A stretch of DNA of 22,899 nucleotides from an uncultured Clostridium sp. (GCA_900553865.1 USFC01000017.1:1-22899); one strand, 5' to 3'; shown: positions 1 to 7,557, counted from the first letter of the stretch. Made by a program: numbers and translations. The notes: generated by a model not told the origin, from the letters alone.

Positions 1-559
1 TTCCAAACCATAAATGAATACAAGCATCCATTTGAAGTTCTTCTCCAAAATATTGACACCTAGATTGTCTTGGATGGGCATTTTCTGATAACACTAATTT
101 ACTTTTCAATATTTCTTTTTCTTTTTTACTGGCTTTTTTCATATCTTCTTCTATCTTTTTTCTAAATTTCTTTTTTGTAGATTTATGAGTTCGTGGAGAA
201 AAAATATATTTGTCTCTCAGTATTACTCTCACTTCGTCTACAGATATTTTTATGTTTTCTCTAGATTCTAAATATTCTTTAAAATCAGTATAAGTACAAT
301 CAAAATATTTAGTAGTATATAATAATTCTATTTCTGTTTTGAAGTCTTCTGAGAAAGCATTTACTGGTTTTCTTCCTCGATTTCCATGTACAAAAAATTC
401 TTTTCCAAATTCTTTATAACCAGCTATCATTCTATCTACTTGTCTAATAGATCTCTTAAGTTTTACCGCAGCTCTTTTTTTATTACCATTTGTTTCTACT
501 AATTTTTTTATAATTTTATATTTATATTCTTCATTCATTCTTAATTCAACCTTTCTCAT
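1..559 (-). CDS. ISNCY-type transposase, 5' part only (runs off window edge)
   Basis: The reading frame starts at the ATG at 559 (minus strand) and stays open for 186 codons to the window edge, so the C-terminal part is missing. A strong AGGTGG-like ribosome site (GGAGGT, plus-strand 564-569) lies just upstream. The N-terminus resembles the helix-turn-helix arm of ISNCY/ISDol1-like transposases: it opens MRKVELRMNEEYKYKIIKKL, followed by NGNKKRAAVKLKRSIRQVDRMI and then HGNRGRKP. Further on, the segment AHPRQSRCQYFGEELQMDA matches what I recall as the start of the DDE (rve-like) core of this family, with the first catalytic Asp in QMDA. No frameshift or stop is seen in the visible part. The family call is from memory of conserved strings and was not searched. 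It could instead be another IS481/IS1202-like integrase-core transposase. Confidence 0.75.
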   Translation of the reverse strand, partial: MRKVELRMNEEYKYKIIKKLVETNGNKKRAAVKLKRSIRQVDRMIAGYKEFGKEFFVHGNRGRKPVNAFSEDFKTEIELLYTTKYFDCTYTDFKEYLESRENIKISVDEVRVILRDKYIFSPRTHKSTKKKFRKKIEEDMKKASKKEKEILKSKLVLSENAHPRQSRCQYFGEELQMDACIHLWFG

Positions 560-608
560 AAGTACCTCCAATATTTTATTGAATATACTTATATCATAAA
601 TTTTAAAA

Positions 609-654
609 TTAAGACATTTTCCTAAATGATTTATTAAGACATTATCATAAATGA
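609..654. repeat. Two 21-nt direct repeats at the transposase-proximal IS end
   Basis: TTAAGACATTTTCCTAAATGA (609-629) recurs as TTAAGACATTATCATAAATGA (634-654), with two mismatches and a 25-nt period. The pair lies about 50 nt upstream of the transposase start and before the ligA promoter region. This is where an IS terminal region with repeated transposase-binding sites is expected, so the element probably ends near 609-660. The other end lies outside the window. Confidence 0.6.
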
Positions 655-768
655 ATCATATTTATATGCATATTTTTCAGCATAACTATTTATTTTTTTC
701 AATCTTTTGTATATAATAAAAAAGAAACTTTGGAAACATTTTATAGTGAAGATTTCTAGGAGGGAAAA

Positions 769-2766
769 ATGAATTTAGAAGAAGCTAAAAAAAAGATAGA
801 TGAATTAAGAAAAAAGTTGGAGTATTATGCTAACAAGTATTATGACGAGGACAAGCCGGAAATAACAGATTACGAATATGATATGATGATGAACAGACTA
901 AAAGCTTTAGAAAAAGAATTTCCAGAGCTTATAACAAAGGATTCATTAACACAAAAAGTAGGTGGACATGTTAAAGAAGGATTTAAAGAAGTAGTTCATG
1001 AAGTGCCACTTCAAAGTCTTCAAGATGTATTTTCTTTTGAAGAATTAAGAGAATTTGATGATAGAATAAAAAAACAATCAATAGAAGAAAATGAAGAATT
1101 ACGTTATGTTGTAGAAACAAAAATTGATGGATTATCAACAGCTTTAGAATATGTTGATGGTGTGTTTGTAAGAGGTGCAACAAGAGGAAATGGCTTAATT
1201 GGAGAAGATGTTACAGATAACTTAAGAACTATAAAAAGCATTCCAAAAGTATTAAATGAAAAAGTAACAATAACTGTACGTGGAGAAGTATTTATTGGAA
1301 CAAAGGAATTCGAAAAATTAAATGAAGAGCAAGAAGTATTAGGTAAAAAAACATTTGCAAATGCAAGAAATGCGGCTGCAGGTTCTTTAAGACAACTAAA
1401 TTCAAAAGTGACAGAAGAAAGACCATTAGACATATTTATATTTAATGTACAAAAATGGGATGAAAATAAATTTAACTCACACTATGACCAATTAAACTAT
1501 TTAGAAAAATTAGGATTTAATGTAAATCCTGTAAGAATATTATGCAAAAATCAACAAGAAGTAGAAGAAGCAATTAATAAAATAGGAGAGGATAGGGAAA
1601 AATTATCATTTGGTATAGATGGAGCAGTTGTTAAAGTAGATTCACTTTCGTTTAGAGAAAAATTAGGAACGACATACAAAACACCCAAATGGGCAATAGC
1701 GTATAAATATCCACCAGAAGCAAAAGAAACTATATTAAAAGATATAGTTTGCCAAGTAGGTAGAACAGGTGTAATAACACCAATGGCAATATTAGAGCCA
1801 GTAAAAGTTGCAGGTTCAACAATATCTAAAACAACACTTCATAATGAAGACTTTATAAAAGAAAAAGACTTGAAAATAGGAGATACAGTTGTTATTCAAA
1901 AACAAGGAGATGTTATACCAGAAGTAATAAAAGTTGTAAAAGAAAAAAGAACAGGCGCAGAAAAAAACTTTGAAATGCCTAAGGTTTGTCCAGTATGTGG
2001 AGCACAAGCAGTAAGAGAAGAAGGCGAAGCTGCAACAAGGTGTATAGGAATAGAATGCCCTGCACAACTTTTAAGAAGTATAGTTCATTTTGTTTCTAAA
2101 GAAGCAATGGATATAGATGGACTTGGATATAAAATAGTGGAACAACTAATAGAAAAAGGTCTAATAAAAAATATAGCAGATATTTACACTTTAAGCTTAG
2201 AAGATATAGCTTCATTAAAGAAAAATGGAAAGAAGTTTGCAGGTAATTTAATAGACTCAATAGAAAAAAGTAAAAAACAAGACTTATTCCATGTAATAAA
2301 TGCATTAGGAATAAGACAAGTAGGAATTAAAGCAGCAAAAGTTTTGGCTAAAAAATATAAGACTATGGAAGAGCTTTCAAATGCAAGTTTTGAAAGTTTG
2401 GCTTTAACAGACGATGTAGGAGAAATTACAGCAAATAACATTATAGAATTTTTCGCACAAGAGCAAACTAAAGATATTATTAAAAGACTTAAAGATTTAG
2501 GTGTAAATATGGAAAGTATGCAAGAAGAAAATATAGATAATCGCTTTGAAGGAAAAGTCTTTGTATTAACAGGAGCTTTAAGCAAATATAATAGAAAAGA
2601 AGCGGAAGATTTAATAGAAAAATATGGTGGAAAAACATCATCTTCTGTATCTAAAAAAACATCATATGTATTAGCTGGTGAAGATGCAGGCTCAAAACTT
2701 ACAAAAGCACAAGAATTAGGAGTAATAATCTTAAGTGAAGAGGAATTTGAAAAAATGACAAATTAA
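769..2766 (+). CDS. ligA: NAD-dependent DNA ligase LigA
   Basis: LigA seals single-strand nicks in duplex DNA using NAD+, joining Okazaki fragments and finishing excision repair. The 665 residues match the usual bacterial length. Domains in order: N-terminal Ia domain with the YYDEDKPEITDYEYD motif (24-38); adenylation domain with the AMP-accepting lysine in ETKIDG (Lys118) and the RGEVF motif; OB fold; four-cysteine zinc finger (C407, C410, C425, C430); helix-hairpin-helix repeats; and a C-terminal BRCT domain (about 590-664, ending near ILSEEEFEKM). The ATG follows TAGGAGGG at good spacing. A TATAAT box at 712-717 may be its -10, though the -35 is poor. It appears to head an operon with the two small genes downstream. 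In many Firmicutes pcrA precedes ligA; here an IS element occupies that side instead. Confidence 0.98.
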   Translation: MNLEEAKKKIDELRKKLEYYANKYYDEDKPEITDYEYDMMMNRLKALEKEFPELITKDSLTQKVGGHVKEGFKEVVHEVPLQSLQDVFSFEELREFDDRIKKQSIEENEELRYVVETKIDGLSTALEYVDGVFVRGATRGNGLIGEDVTDNLRTIKSIPKVLNEKVTITVRGEVFIGTKEFEKLNEEQEVLGKKTFANARNAAAGSLRQLNSKVTEERPLDIFIFNVQKWDENKFNSHYDQLNYLEKLGFNVNPVRILCKNQQEVEEAINKIGEDREKLSFGIDGAVVKVDSLSFREKLGTTYKTPKWAIAYKYPPEAKETILKDIVCQVGRTGVITPMAILEPVKVAGSTISKTTLHNEDFIKEKDLKIGDTVVIQKQGDVIPEVIKVVKEKRTGAEKNFEMPKVCPVCGAQAVREEGEAATRCIGIECPAQLLRSIVHFVSKEAMDIDGLGYKIVEQLIEKGLIKNIADIYTLSLEDIASLKKNGKKFAGNLIDSIEKSKKQDLFHVINALGIRQVGIKAAKVLAKKYKTMEELSNASFESLALTDDVGEITANNIIEFFAQEQTKDIIKRLKDLGVNMESMQEENIDNRFEGKVFVLTGALSKYNRKEAEDLIEKYGGKTSSSVSKKTSYVLAGEDAGSKLTKAQELGVIILSEEEFEKMTN

Positions 2767-2794
2767 TATATTACAGAAAGGAAAAGATAAAAAA

Positions 2795-3592
2795 TTGATA
2801 GAAACTAAAAAGTTAATAGACAATATAAAAGAATATATAAAAGGGCAAGAAGTACCAAGCCAAATAAAAGAAATGATAGAAAAAAGTTATTCAGAATATG
2901 AAATTGCATATAAAAAATTTATAGCAAATATAGGAATAATAATAAAAGGAAATAAAGAATTAGAAGAAAAACTTGCAAGGATAAAACAGTGTGCAGATAG
3001 GGAATATGAAGAAGATAAAATGGCAACAAGGGAAATGACAAATTCAGTATTTGAACATAAATTGAATAGAATGCAAGAAAAAAATATAATATTAATTAGA
3101 AATTTTGTAGAAGAAGAGTTTGAAGAAGATGAAGAAGAAGCTAAAAATTCAGTAAGTTTTGAAAAAGAAAATCAGAATTGTGCGGTAGGAATAAGGGAAA
3201 GCGTTGTATCAGAAATAGATTCTTCTGCAAAAGGAGTAATTACTAAAGTAAGAAATCACATACCAAAGACAAAGGAAAATGAAAAATATATAGAAAACCT
3301 AGAGAAAATTTTAAAAATGGAAGTAAATAAAATATTAAGTAGAGCAAAAGGAAAAATACCAGAAGAAGTAATAGAAGAATTAAGAAATTTAGATGAAAAA
3401 GTGGAACAAAAAGTATTTGAGAGATACCAAGAACAAAAAGAAATAAAAGCAAAAAGAACCACGAGAGCTAATTTTGTAGAAGGCTTAGCAGTTAAAGTTG
3501 ATAGCGAAGAAGCGGTAAATAGAGTTATAGAAGAACAACAAAAAGAAACAGCACTTAGTATATACAAAGAAAATTGGTGGGAAGGAAAATAA
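2795..3592 (+). CDS. Hypothetical coiled-coil protein, TTG start
   Basis: This 265-residue protein was not recognised. It is very rich in Glu and Lys, has no signal peptide or membrane segment, and is predicted by eye to be almost entirely helical. An acidic run (EEEFEEDEEEA, about 108-118) sits in the middle, and the C-terminus ends in an ENWWEGK tail. The start is a TTG at 2795, preceded by GAAAGGAAAAG at 2775; no ATG fits near the ligA stop. It lies 28 nt after ligA and 4 nt before the next gene, so the three are probably one transcript. A cytosolic structural or adaptor role is possible, but nothing in the sequence gives a function. Confidence 0.75.
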   Translation: MIETKKLIDNIKEYIKGQEVPSQIKEMIEKSYSEYEIAYKKFIANIGIIIKGNKELEEKLARIKQCADREYEEDKMATREMTNSVFEHKLNRMQEKNIILIRNFVEEEFEEDEEEAKNSVSFEKENQNCAVGIRESVVSEIDSSAKGVITKVRNHIPKTKENEKYIENLEKILKMEVNKILSRAKGKIPEEVIEELRNLDEKVEQKVFERYQEQKEIKAKRTTRANFVEGLAVKVDSEEAVNRVIEEQQKETALSIYKENWWEGK

Positions 3593-3596
3593 ATAT

Positions 3597-3842
3597 ATGG
3601 ACGGAAAAGAAAAATATACCTTTGAAAGATTTGAACAAGAATTAGACGATGGATATGAATTATACTATACATACGTTAGAAATAGATATATGTTGTTTAA
3701 AACTGCAGAAAATTGTTATACACAAAAACTATTATCTATTCATGAAAAAAATCCACACCCTATAATGGAAATGCTTACTAAAAAAAGAATATATGAAATG
3801 TTTCCATTTATGGAAAAAATAGAATATAAAGTAAGAGATTAA
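3597..3842 (+). CDS. Small hypothetical protein (81 aa)
   Basis: An 81-residue reading frame starting 4 nt after the previous stop; the GGAAGG of the upstream gene's last codons can serve as ribosome site. The protein is rich in Tyr, Phe, Glu and Lys (DDGYELYYTYVRNRYMLF at about 18-35), with no cysteine pairs, signal peptide or membrane helix. It was not recognised. Tight spacing and the same codon style as ligA support a real, co-transcribed gene. The operon ends at the palindrome that follows. Confidence 0.65.
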   Translation: MDGKEKYTFERFEQELDDGYELYYTYVRNRYMLFKTAENCYTQKLLSIHEKNPHPIMEMLTKKRIYEMFPFMEKIEYKVRD

Positions 3843-3849
3843 ACTAATA

Positions 3850-3893
3850 GGACATTTTGGAAACTTAAGTATATTGTAACTTCCAAAATGTCC
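3850..3893. terminator. 13-bp inverted repeat between convergent genes; possible bidirectional terminator
   Basis: GGACATTTTGGAA (3850-3862) and TTCCAAAATGTCC (3881-3893) are perfect inverted arms with an 18-nt loop. They fill the whole gap between the stop of the 81-aa gene and the stop of rqcH. There is no T-tract on either side, so it is not a classical intrinsic terminator. The core GGACATTTTGG recurs at 17159-17169, which suggests a dispersed repeat that may act as a terminator. Confidence 0.55.
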
Positions 3894-3900
3894 GATAGGG

Positions 3901-5595
3901 TTAGTCATTAGGATTAACATTTATAGTTTTATTATTGGTATATATAACCATGCCTGGTTTGCTGCCACTAGGCTTTTTAACATATTTTACAAAACAGTAG
4001 TCAACAGGAACATTTGAAGAAAGCTTGGCTTTGCTGTGTTGAGCAGCTATTTTACAACAAGCAACAAGAGTATGTTCTTTTACTTCTGAACCATTACATT
4101 TTAGTAAACAGTGGCTGCCACGAATATCTTTGGTATGAAACCAATAATCTTCGTTTTTGCCAAGTTTGGTAGTTATATAGTCATTTTGCTTGTTGTTTTT
4201 ACCAACATATAAAGTAAAACCATCTACAGTATAGACGATTGGCTCGTATTCATCGTGCACTTTCTTCTTATTAACTTTATTTTTCTTAATAGTAGCTTTT
4301 TCTTTGCCTTTAAAAATACCATTTTCAGAAATCTCTAAATAAATTTCATCTAGGTCAGAAATTGAATTAGCACTTTCTAGCTCATAAACTATACTTTCTA
4401 AGTATTCAATTTCTTTTAGAGTATCTTGCTTTTGAACACTTACAATATCTAAAGTATTTTTTAATTTATGATATTTTTTAAAAAACTTTTTAGCATTGTA
4501 AGAAATGGAAATAGTTTTATCCAAAGGAATTTTAAGCTCATTATTATTATCATAATAATTTTCTAAAGTAATGCTTTCGGCATTTTCATTAGAATTCAAT
4601 CTATATAAATTAGAAGTTATAAGTTCTCCATAAATTCTGTATTTATCCATGTTATCACATTCTTTTAATTTAGCATTTATATTGTCAAGCTTTTTAGATA
4701 TCTTTTTAAGAGCAGTTAAAACAAGCTTTAAAAGGCTATTTTTATATGAATTAACATTATCTAATTGTTCTTTCTTACTATAAAAATCATCTAAAAAGAA
4801 ATTAACTTGCAAAAGCTTATTATTAGAAGAAGATATTGTATACTCATTTTTTGAATAACTTACTAATTTAACATTGTTAGTTTCAATATTAGCTAGAAGA
4901 GAACGTATAGTATTATATAAGTTAGAAAGTTCTGTTTGTGAAAAATTAGTGTTAGAAATATTTAAATTTTCTAAAGTTGACAAAACAAAACTATTACTAA
5001 AACCTGTATAATTACTAACAAGCGATTTTGCAACATCTTGCTCAATAGCATTTATAAAATCTTCTTCAGAAGTGTTATAAAAATCTTTTTTATTGTCATT
5101 GCTTGGTAGTACATATTCTCGTGCAGGCAAAATGTCGCGAAGAGAACCAGAAGAAACATCTAAATGCCTTAGACTATCTATAATTTTATTATTTTCATTT
5201 AATAAAATTATATTACTATGTTTTCCCATAAGTTCAATTACTATTTTTTTTCTTAATCTATCATTAAGCTCATTATAGCCCTCAAGCTCGATTGTAACAA
5301 TTCTTTCTAAATTTAAAGTAGAAATATTAATAATTCTAAAGCCAACTAAATGTTTTCTAAGAAGCATACAAAAATTAGGTGCATTTAGAGGATTAGGTTT
5401 ACTAGTTGTAGTTAAATGGATACGATAACTATTTGAAGAAATATTGCAAAGTAAACAATAATTTTTTCCGCCAGAATAAATGCCTAATAAAATTTCATTT
5501 GAATTAGGCATATATACTTTATTTATTTTCCCATTTATGAAACATGTATTTAATTCTGATACTACAGATTTTAGAACTATTCCATCAAAAGCCAT
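3901..5595 (-). CDS. rqcH: RqcH / NFACT-family ribosome quality-control protein
   Basis: RqcH binds obstructed 50S subunits and recruits tRNA-Ala to add alanine tails to stalled nascent chains; older annotation is fibronectin-binding protein FbpA. The 564 residues are the usual length. The NFACT-N domain opens MAFDGIVLKSVVSEL and contains LERIVTIEL (about 96-104) and KIVIELMGKHSNIILL. A long helical coiled-coil middle follows (about 290-420). The NFACT-R domain near the C-terminus has DGFTLYVGKNNKQND, YWFHTKDIRGSHCLLK and KKPSGSKPGMVIYTNNKT. The start ATG is preceded by AAGGAG (minus strand). It is divergent from sigH and convergent with the ligA group, so it is probably monocistronic. By my count the pair equivalent to B. 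subtilis Asp97-Arg98 reads Glu97-Arg98. Confidence 0.93.
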   Translation of the reverse strand: MAFDGIVLKSVVSELNTCFINGKINKVYMPNSNEILLGIYSGGKNYCLLCNISSNSYRIHLTTTSKPNPLNAPNFCMLLRKHLVGFRIINISTLNLERIVTIELEGYNELNDRLRKKIVIELMGKHSNIILLNENNKIIDSLRHLDVSSGSLRDILPAREYVLPSNDNKKDFYNTSEEDFINAIEQDVAKSLVSNYTGFSNSFVLSTLENLNISNTNFSQTELSNLYNTIRSLLANIETNNVKLVSYSKNEYTISSSNNKLLQVNFFLDDFYSKKEQLDNVNSYKNSLLKLVLTALKKISKKLDNINAKLKECDNMDKYRIYGELITSNLYRLNSNENAESITLENYYDNNNELKIPLDKTISISYNAKKFFKKYHKLKNTLDIVSVQKQDTLKEIEYLESIVYELESANSISDLDEIYLEISENGIFKGKEKATIKKNKVNKKKVHDEYEPIVYTVDGFTLYVGKNNKQNDYITTKLGKNEDYWFHTKDIRGSHCLLKCNGSEVKEHTLVACCKIAAQHSKAKLSSNVPVDYCFVKYVKKPSGSKPGMVIYTNNKTINVNPND

Positions 5596-5715
5596 ATAGA
5601 TAACTCCTTTTTATTATATTTTATTTATAAGATACTATTTTAGTTAAAAAATCTCTATAATTTCTACAATTATAATATAATAATTGGAAAATAGCAATAA
5701 AAAGTTAAAAAACTC

Positions 5716-5745
5716 TTGACATTGTAGGGAAAACTGCCATATAAT
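5716..5745 (+). promoter_or_regulatory. Sigma-A type promoter of sigH
   Basis: TTGACA (5716-5721) and TATAAT (5740-5745) are both perfect consensus hexamers with an 18-nt spacer. The ATG of sigH lies 43 nt after the -10. This implies constitutive vegetative transcription of sigH. No AbrB or Spo0A box was recognised. Confidence 0.85.
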
Positions 5746-5788
5746 ACAGCTAAATAATGAAATTCAACAAAGGGGAATAAAAAATAAA

Positions 5789-6433
5789 ATGCAAAACAAT
5801 AACGTCTATTTCTCAGTTACAGATGAATATAAAGACATGAGTGATGAAGATTTAATTATTTTAATTAAATCTGGAAACAAGTGCGCTCTTGAATTTCTTA
5901 TTGAAAAATATAGAGAATTAGTAAATATGAAAGTAAGTAAGTTTTTTATGATAGGGGCAGAGAAAGAAGATATAGTGCAAGAAGGATTAATAGGGTTATT
6001 TAAAGCGATTCAAAATTATAACCCAGACAAGCAAAATTCTTTTAAAACTTTTGCTAACCTATGTGTAGAAAGGCAACTAATAACAGCAATAAAATCTTCT
6101 AATAGACAAAAACATATGCCGCTTAATTCATATTTATCATTAAATACAACAGCATATGAAAATGATGAAGATTCAAATTTAATAGAAATATTCAACTCAC
6201 ATCAAATAGAAGACCCATTAGATACAATTACTAAAAAAGAATATTATGAATCTGTGGAACATGCAATAGATAAGTCTTTAAGTGATTTTGAAAAAAGAGT
6301 ATTAAATAGATATATGCAGGGAGAAAGTTATACTCAAATTGCTGAAAAACTTGATGCTCCAGTAAAATCAATAGACAACGCTATTCAAAGAATTAGAAAG
6401 AAGGCAATCAAAAATATGGAAAATGATGCCTAA
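5789..6433 (+). CDS. sigH: RNA polymerase sporulation sigma factor SigH
   Basis: SigH directs RNA polymerase to early stationary-phase and sporulation promoters. The 214 residues match the family closely. Region 2 contains DIVQEGLIGLFKAIQNYNPD and FKTFANLCVERQLITAIKSS, followed by the characteristic RQKHMPLNSYLSL. Region 4 has LSDFEKRVLNRYMQGESYTQ and the recognition helix VKSIDNAIQRIRKKA. The start ATG follows AAGGGG (5770-5775) with a longish spacer. A perfect -35/-10 pair lies upstream. tRNA-Thr follows after a small hairpin (GAGTGC 6437-6442 / GCACTC 6451-6456) without a T-run, so read-through into the tRNA is plausible. B. subtilis SigH differs mainly in its N-terminal leader. Confidence 0.95.
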   Translation: MQNNNVYFSVTDEYKDMSDEDLIILIKSGNKCALEFLIEKYRELVNMKVSKFFMIGAEKEDIVQEGLIGLFKAIQNYNPDKQNSFKTFANLCVERQLITAIKSSNRQKHMPLNSYLSLNTTAYENDEDSNLIEIFNSHQIEDPLDTITKKEYYESVEHAIDKSLSDFEKRVLNRYMQGESYTQIAEKLDAPVKSIDNAIQRIRKKAIKNMENDA

Positions 6434-6465
6434 AAAGAGTGCAATTTTAAGCACTCAGTACATTT

Positions 6466-6541
6466 GCTACTATAGCTCAGTAGGCAGAGCGCTACCTTGG
6501 TAAGGTAGAGGTCACCAGTTCGATTCTGGTTAGTAGCTCCA
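6466..6541 (+). tRNA. tRNA-Thr (anticodon GGT)
   Basis: A full cloverleaf can be drawn. The acceptor stem is GCTACTA / TAGTAGC, the D-loop has AGCTCAGTAGGCAGAGC, the anticodon stem is CTACC / GGTAG with loop TTGGTAA (anticodon GGT, threonine), and the T-arm is CCAGTTCGATTCTGG. The discriminator is T and the CCA is encoded (6539-6541). It lies 32 nt after the sigH stop and probably shares its transcript. Confidence 0.97.
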
Positions 6542-6612
6542 GTAACGTTTCTGTTCGAACTTTTTATAGAACAGATGATATGAAAATCAATCAGTAATGG
6601 TTGATTTTTTTT
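6542..6612 (+). repeat. tRNA-trailing module, copy A
   Basis: Directly after the tRNA-Thr CCA comes TTCTGTTCGAACT, then a complement (GAACAGA), then a terminator hairpin. The same order and much of the same sequence follow tRNA-Leu at 22764-22836. In this copy TCTGTTC and GAACAGA can pair. The shared core TCTGTTCGAACT contains the palindrome GTTCGAAC. Confidence 0.6.
6585..6612 (+). terminator. Intrinsic terminator after tRNA-Thr
   Basis: Arms AATCAATCA (6585-6593) and TGGTTGATT (6598-6606) pair over 9 bp with one wobble and a 4-nt loop, and the hairpin runs into eight T residues. It closes the sigH / tRNA-Thr unit. Confidence 0.85.
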
Positions 6613-6659
6613 ATTGCAAAAAAAGTTATCCAATCTTAAACGAAAGGACGGTGATAGAA

Positions 6660-6722
6660 ATGCAAATAGTTAAAGAAGAACTACAATTTGAAGATAGCTT
6701 AAAGAAAAGACTAGAATTTTAA
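6660..6722 (+). CDS. Possible 20-residue peptide ORF
   Basis: ATG at 6660 opens a 20-codon frame (MQIVKEELQFEDSLKKRLEF) ending with TAA at 6722. GAAAGGACGG lies 7-16 nt upstream as a plausible ribosome site, and a strong terminator follows (6741-6779). The peptide is charged and helical, with no membrane segment. The sequence just upstream of its start resembles the end of the window near 22858-22887, so this may be part of a repeated unit or the remnant of a longer gene. It was not recognised. Confidence 0.35.
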   Translation: MQIVKEELQFEDSLKKRLEF

Positions 6723-6740
6723 GTGAGCTACTTTATAATT

Positions 6741-6779
6741 AAAAAATAAGGACATACTTTTTGTATGTCTTTATTTTTT
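6741..6779. terminator. Bidirectional terminator between the small ORF and the XRE gene
   Basis: Arms at 6741-6757 and 6763-6779 pair over 17 bp (one G/T) around a TTTTT loop; the strongest part is GACATAC / GTATGTC. A-runs and T-runs flank both sides, so it can stop transcription from both strands. It overlaps the last codons of the minus-strand XRE gene. Confidence 0.85.
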
Positions 6780-7091
6780 AAAGCTTTCTTTGATATTAAT
6801 ACATACATCAACATATAATTTTCGATATTCTTTAGGAACGTCTTTTAGAATTTCAGAGAATGAAAAATCTGCATTATTTTCAACAATACCATTAACTAAA
6901 TAATCAAGATTAAGCTCTAAATTTTTGGCAATATTAACTAAAACTTCTATACTACAAATGCTAGTTCCTCTTTCTATTTCACTTATGTAAGAAGGACTAA
7001 CATCTATAATTTCAGAAAGTTTTTCCTGTGTTATGCCTAATTCTGTTCTTTTATTTTTTATTCTCTTTCCCATCTCTTTATAATTTTTCAT
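6771..7091 (-). CDS. XRE-family HTH transcriptional regulator
   Basis: The 106-residue protein has a typical Xre/Cro helix-turn-helix at residues 8-62 (RIKNKRTELGITQEKLSEII, then SPSYISEIERGTSICSIEVL), followed by a short C-terminal helical tail (FSEILKDVPKEYRKLYVDV) probably used for dimerisation. AGAGGTG (minus strand) lies upstream of the ATG. The gene is divergent from the zinc-knuckle cluster. The shared 130-nt gap holds a perfect 14-bp palindrome and the promoter for the cluster, so it may control both itself and the cluster. Chromosomal, plasmid and phage regulators of this size look alike; the ligand or target cannot be read from sequence. Confidence 0.9.
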   Translation of the reverse strand: MKNYKEMGKRIKNKRTELGITQEKLSEIIDVSPSYISEIERGTSICSIEVLVNIAKNLELNLDYLVNGIVENNADFSFSEILKDVPKEYRKLYVDVCINIKESFKK

Positions 7092-7129
7092 ATAGCACCT
7101 CTTATTTATTATTGTATAATCAGTACTAT

Positions 7130-7143
7130 TTTATGAACATAAA
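7130..7143. promoter_or_regulatory. Candidate operator palindrome
   Basis: TTTATGAACATAAA is a perfect two-fold palindrome with a 2-nt centre. It is located between the divergent XRE gene and the promoter at 7153-7181, about 10 nt upstream of that -35. Position and symmetry fit an operator for the adjacent XRE dimer. Only one copy was seen, so the assignment is tentative. Confidence 0.4.
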
Positions 7144-7152
7144 CTATAACTG

Positions 7153-7181
7153 TTGAAATAAAGCTAAAACTGTGATATCAT
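7153..7181 (+). promoter_or_regulatory. Promoter of the zinc-knuckle cluster
   Basis: TTGAAA (7153-7158), a 17-nt spacer and TATCAT (7176-7181), 41 nt before the GTG start at 7223. The adjacent palindrome suggests regulation by the divergent XRE protein. Confidence 0.6.
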
Positions 7182-7222
7182 ATCTATAAATGTAATTATA
7201 AAGATTGAAAGAAGGAATAGAA

Positions 7223-7538
7223 GTGCTTGATTCTATAAATAAACATCCATTTATTACTCTTATTATTTCAATATTAGCTATTTTTTTAATGTTTAAAATA
7301 TTTGTAGGATTAGCAAGTGGTGGCAGTTCTTCAACAAGTTCAAGCGGTTCAAGTTACTATTCAAGGGATCATAAATGGTGAATATGCTGGTTGTAGTAAT
7401 TATGCATCTGGAACTAAATATTGTTCAAAACACACTACATATAGCAAATGTTCTTATCCGGGATGTAATAATTCTGTAAGTTATTCTGGAGATAAATACT
7501 GTTCAACACATGAATTAACATTATATAAAAATAAGTAA
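7223..7538 (+). pseudogene. Small membrane-anchored zinc-knuckle protein, frameshifted
   Basis: GTG at 7223, after AAAGAAGGAAT, opens a frame with a hydrophobic segment (FITLIISILAIFLMFKIFVG, about residues 9-28) and a Ser/Gly-rich linker. It stops at TGA 7379-7381 after 52 codons. In the +1 frame the text continues as EYAGCSNYASGTKYCSKH and KCSYPGCNNSVSYSGDKYC to TAA 7538. Removing one G at 7377-7378 would give HKCEYAGC, matching HKCEYPGC in the 341-aa protein downstream. The intact product would be 104 residues: one membrane helix plus two C-x4-C-x8/9-C-x2-H knuckles. The lesion could be real decay or a sequence error. The function of this knuckle family was not recognised. Confidence 0.7.
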
Positions 7539-7557
7539 TAAAAAGGAGGTAATAAAT

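Noticed and set aside
1104..1433. Long minus-strand frames inside ligA, recJ, relA and the amidase
   Set aside because: Shadow frames of AT-rich genes: Leu/Phe/Ser-rich, without ribosome sites or recognisable motifs.
7317..7538. Stand-alone 73-residue frame with GTG start
   Set aside because: No ribosome site, and its first 20 residues are an out-of-frame reading of the Ser/Gly linker; it is the 3' part of the frameshifted gene starting at 7223.
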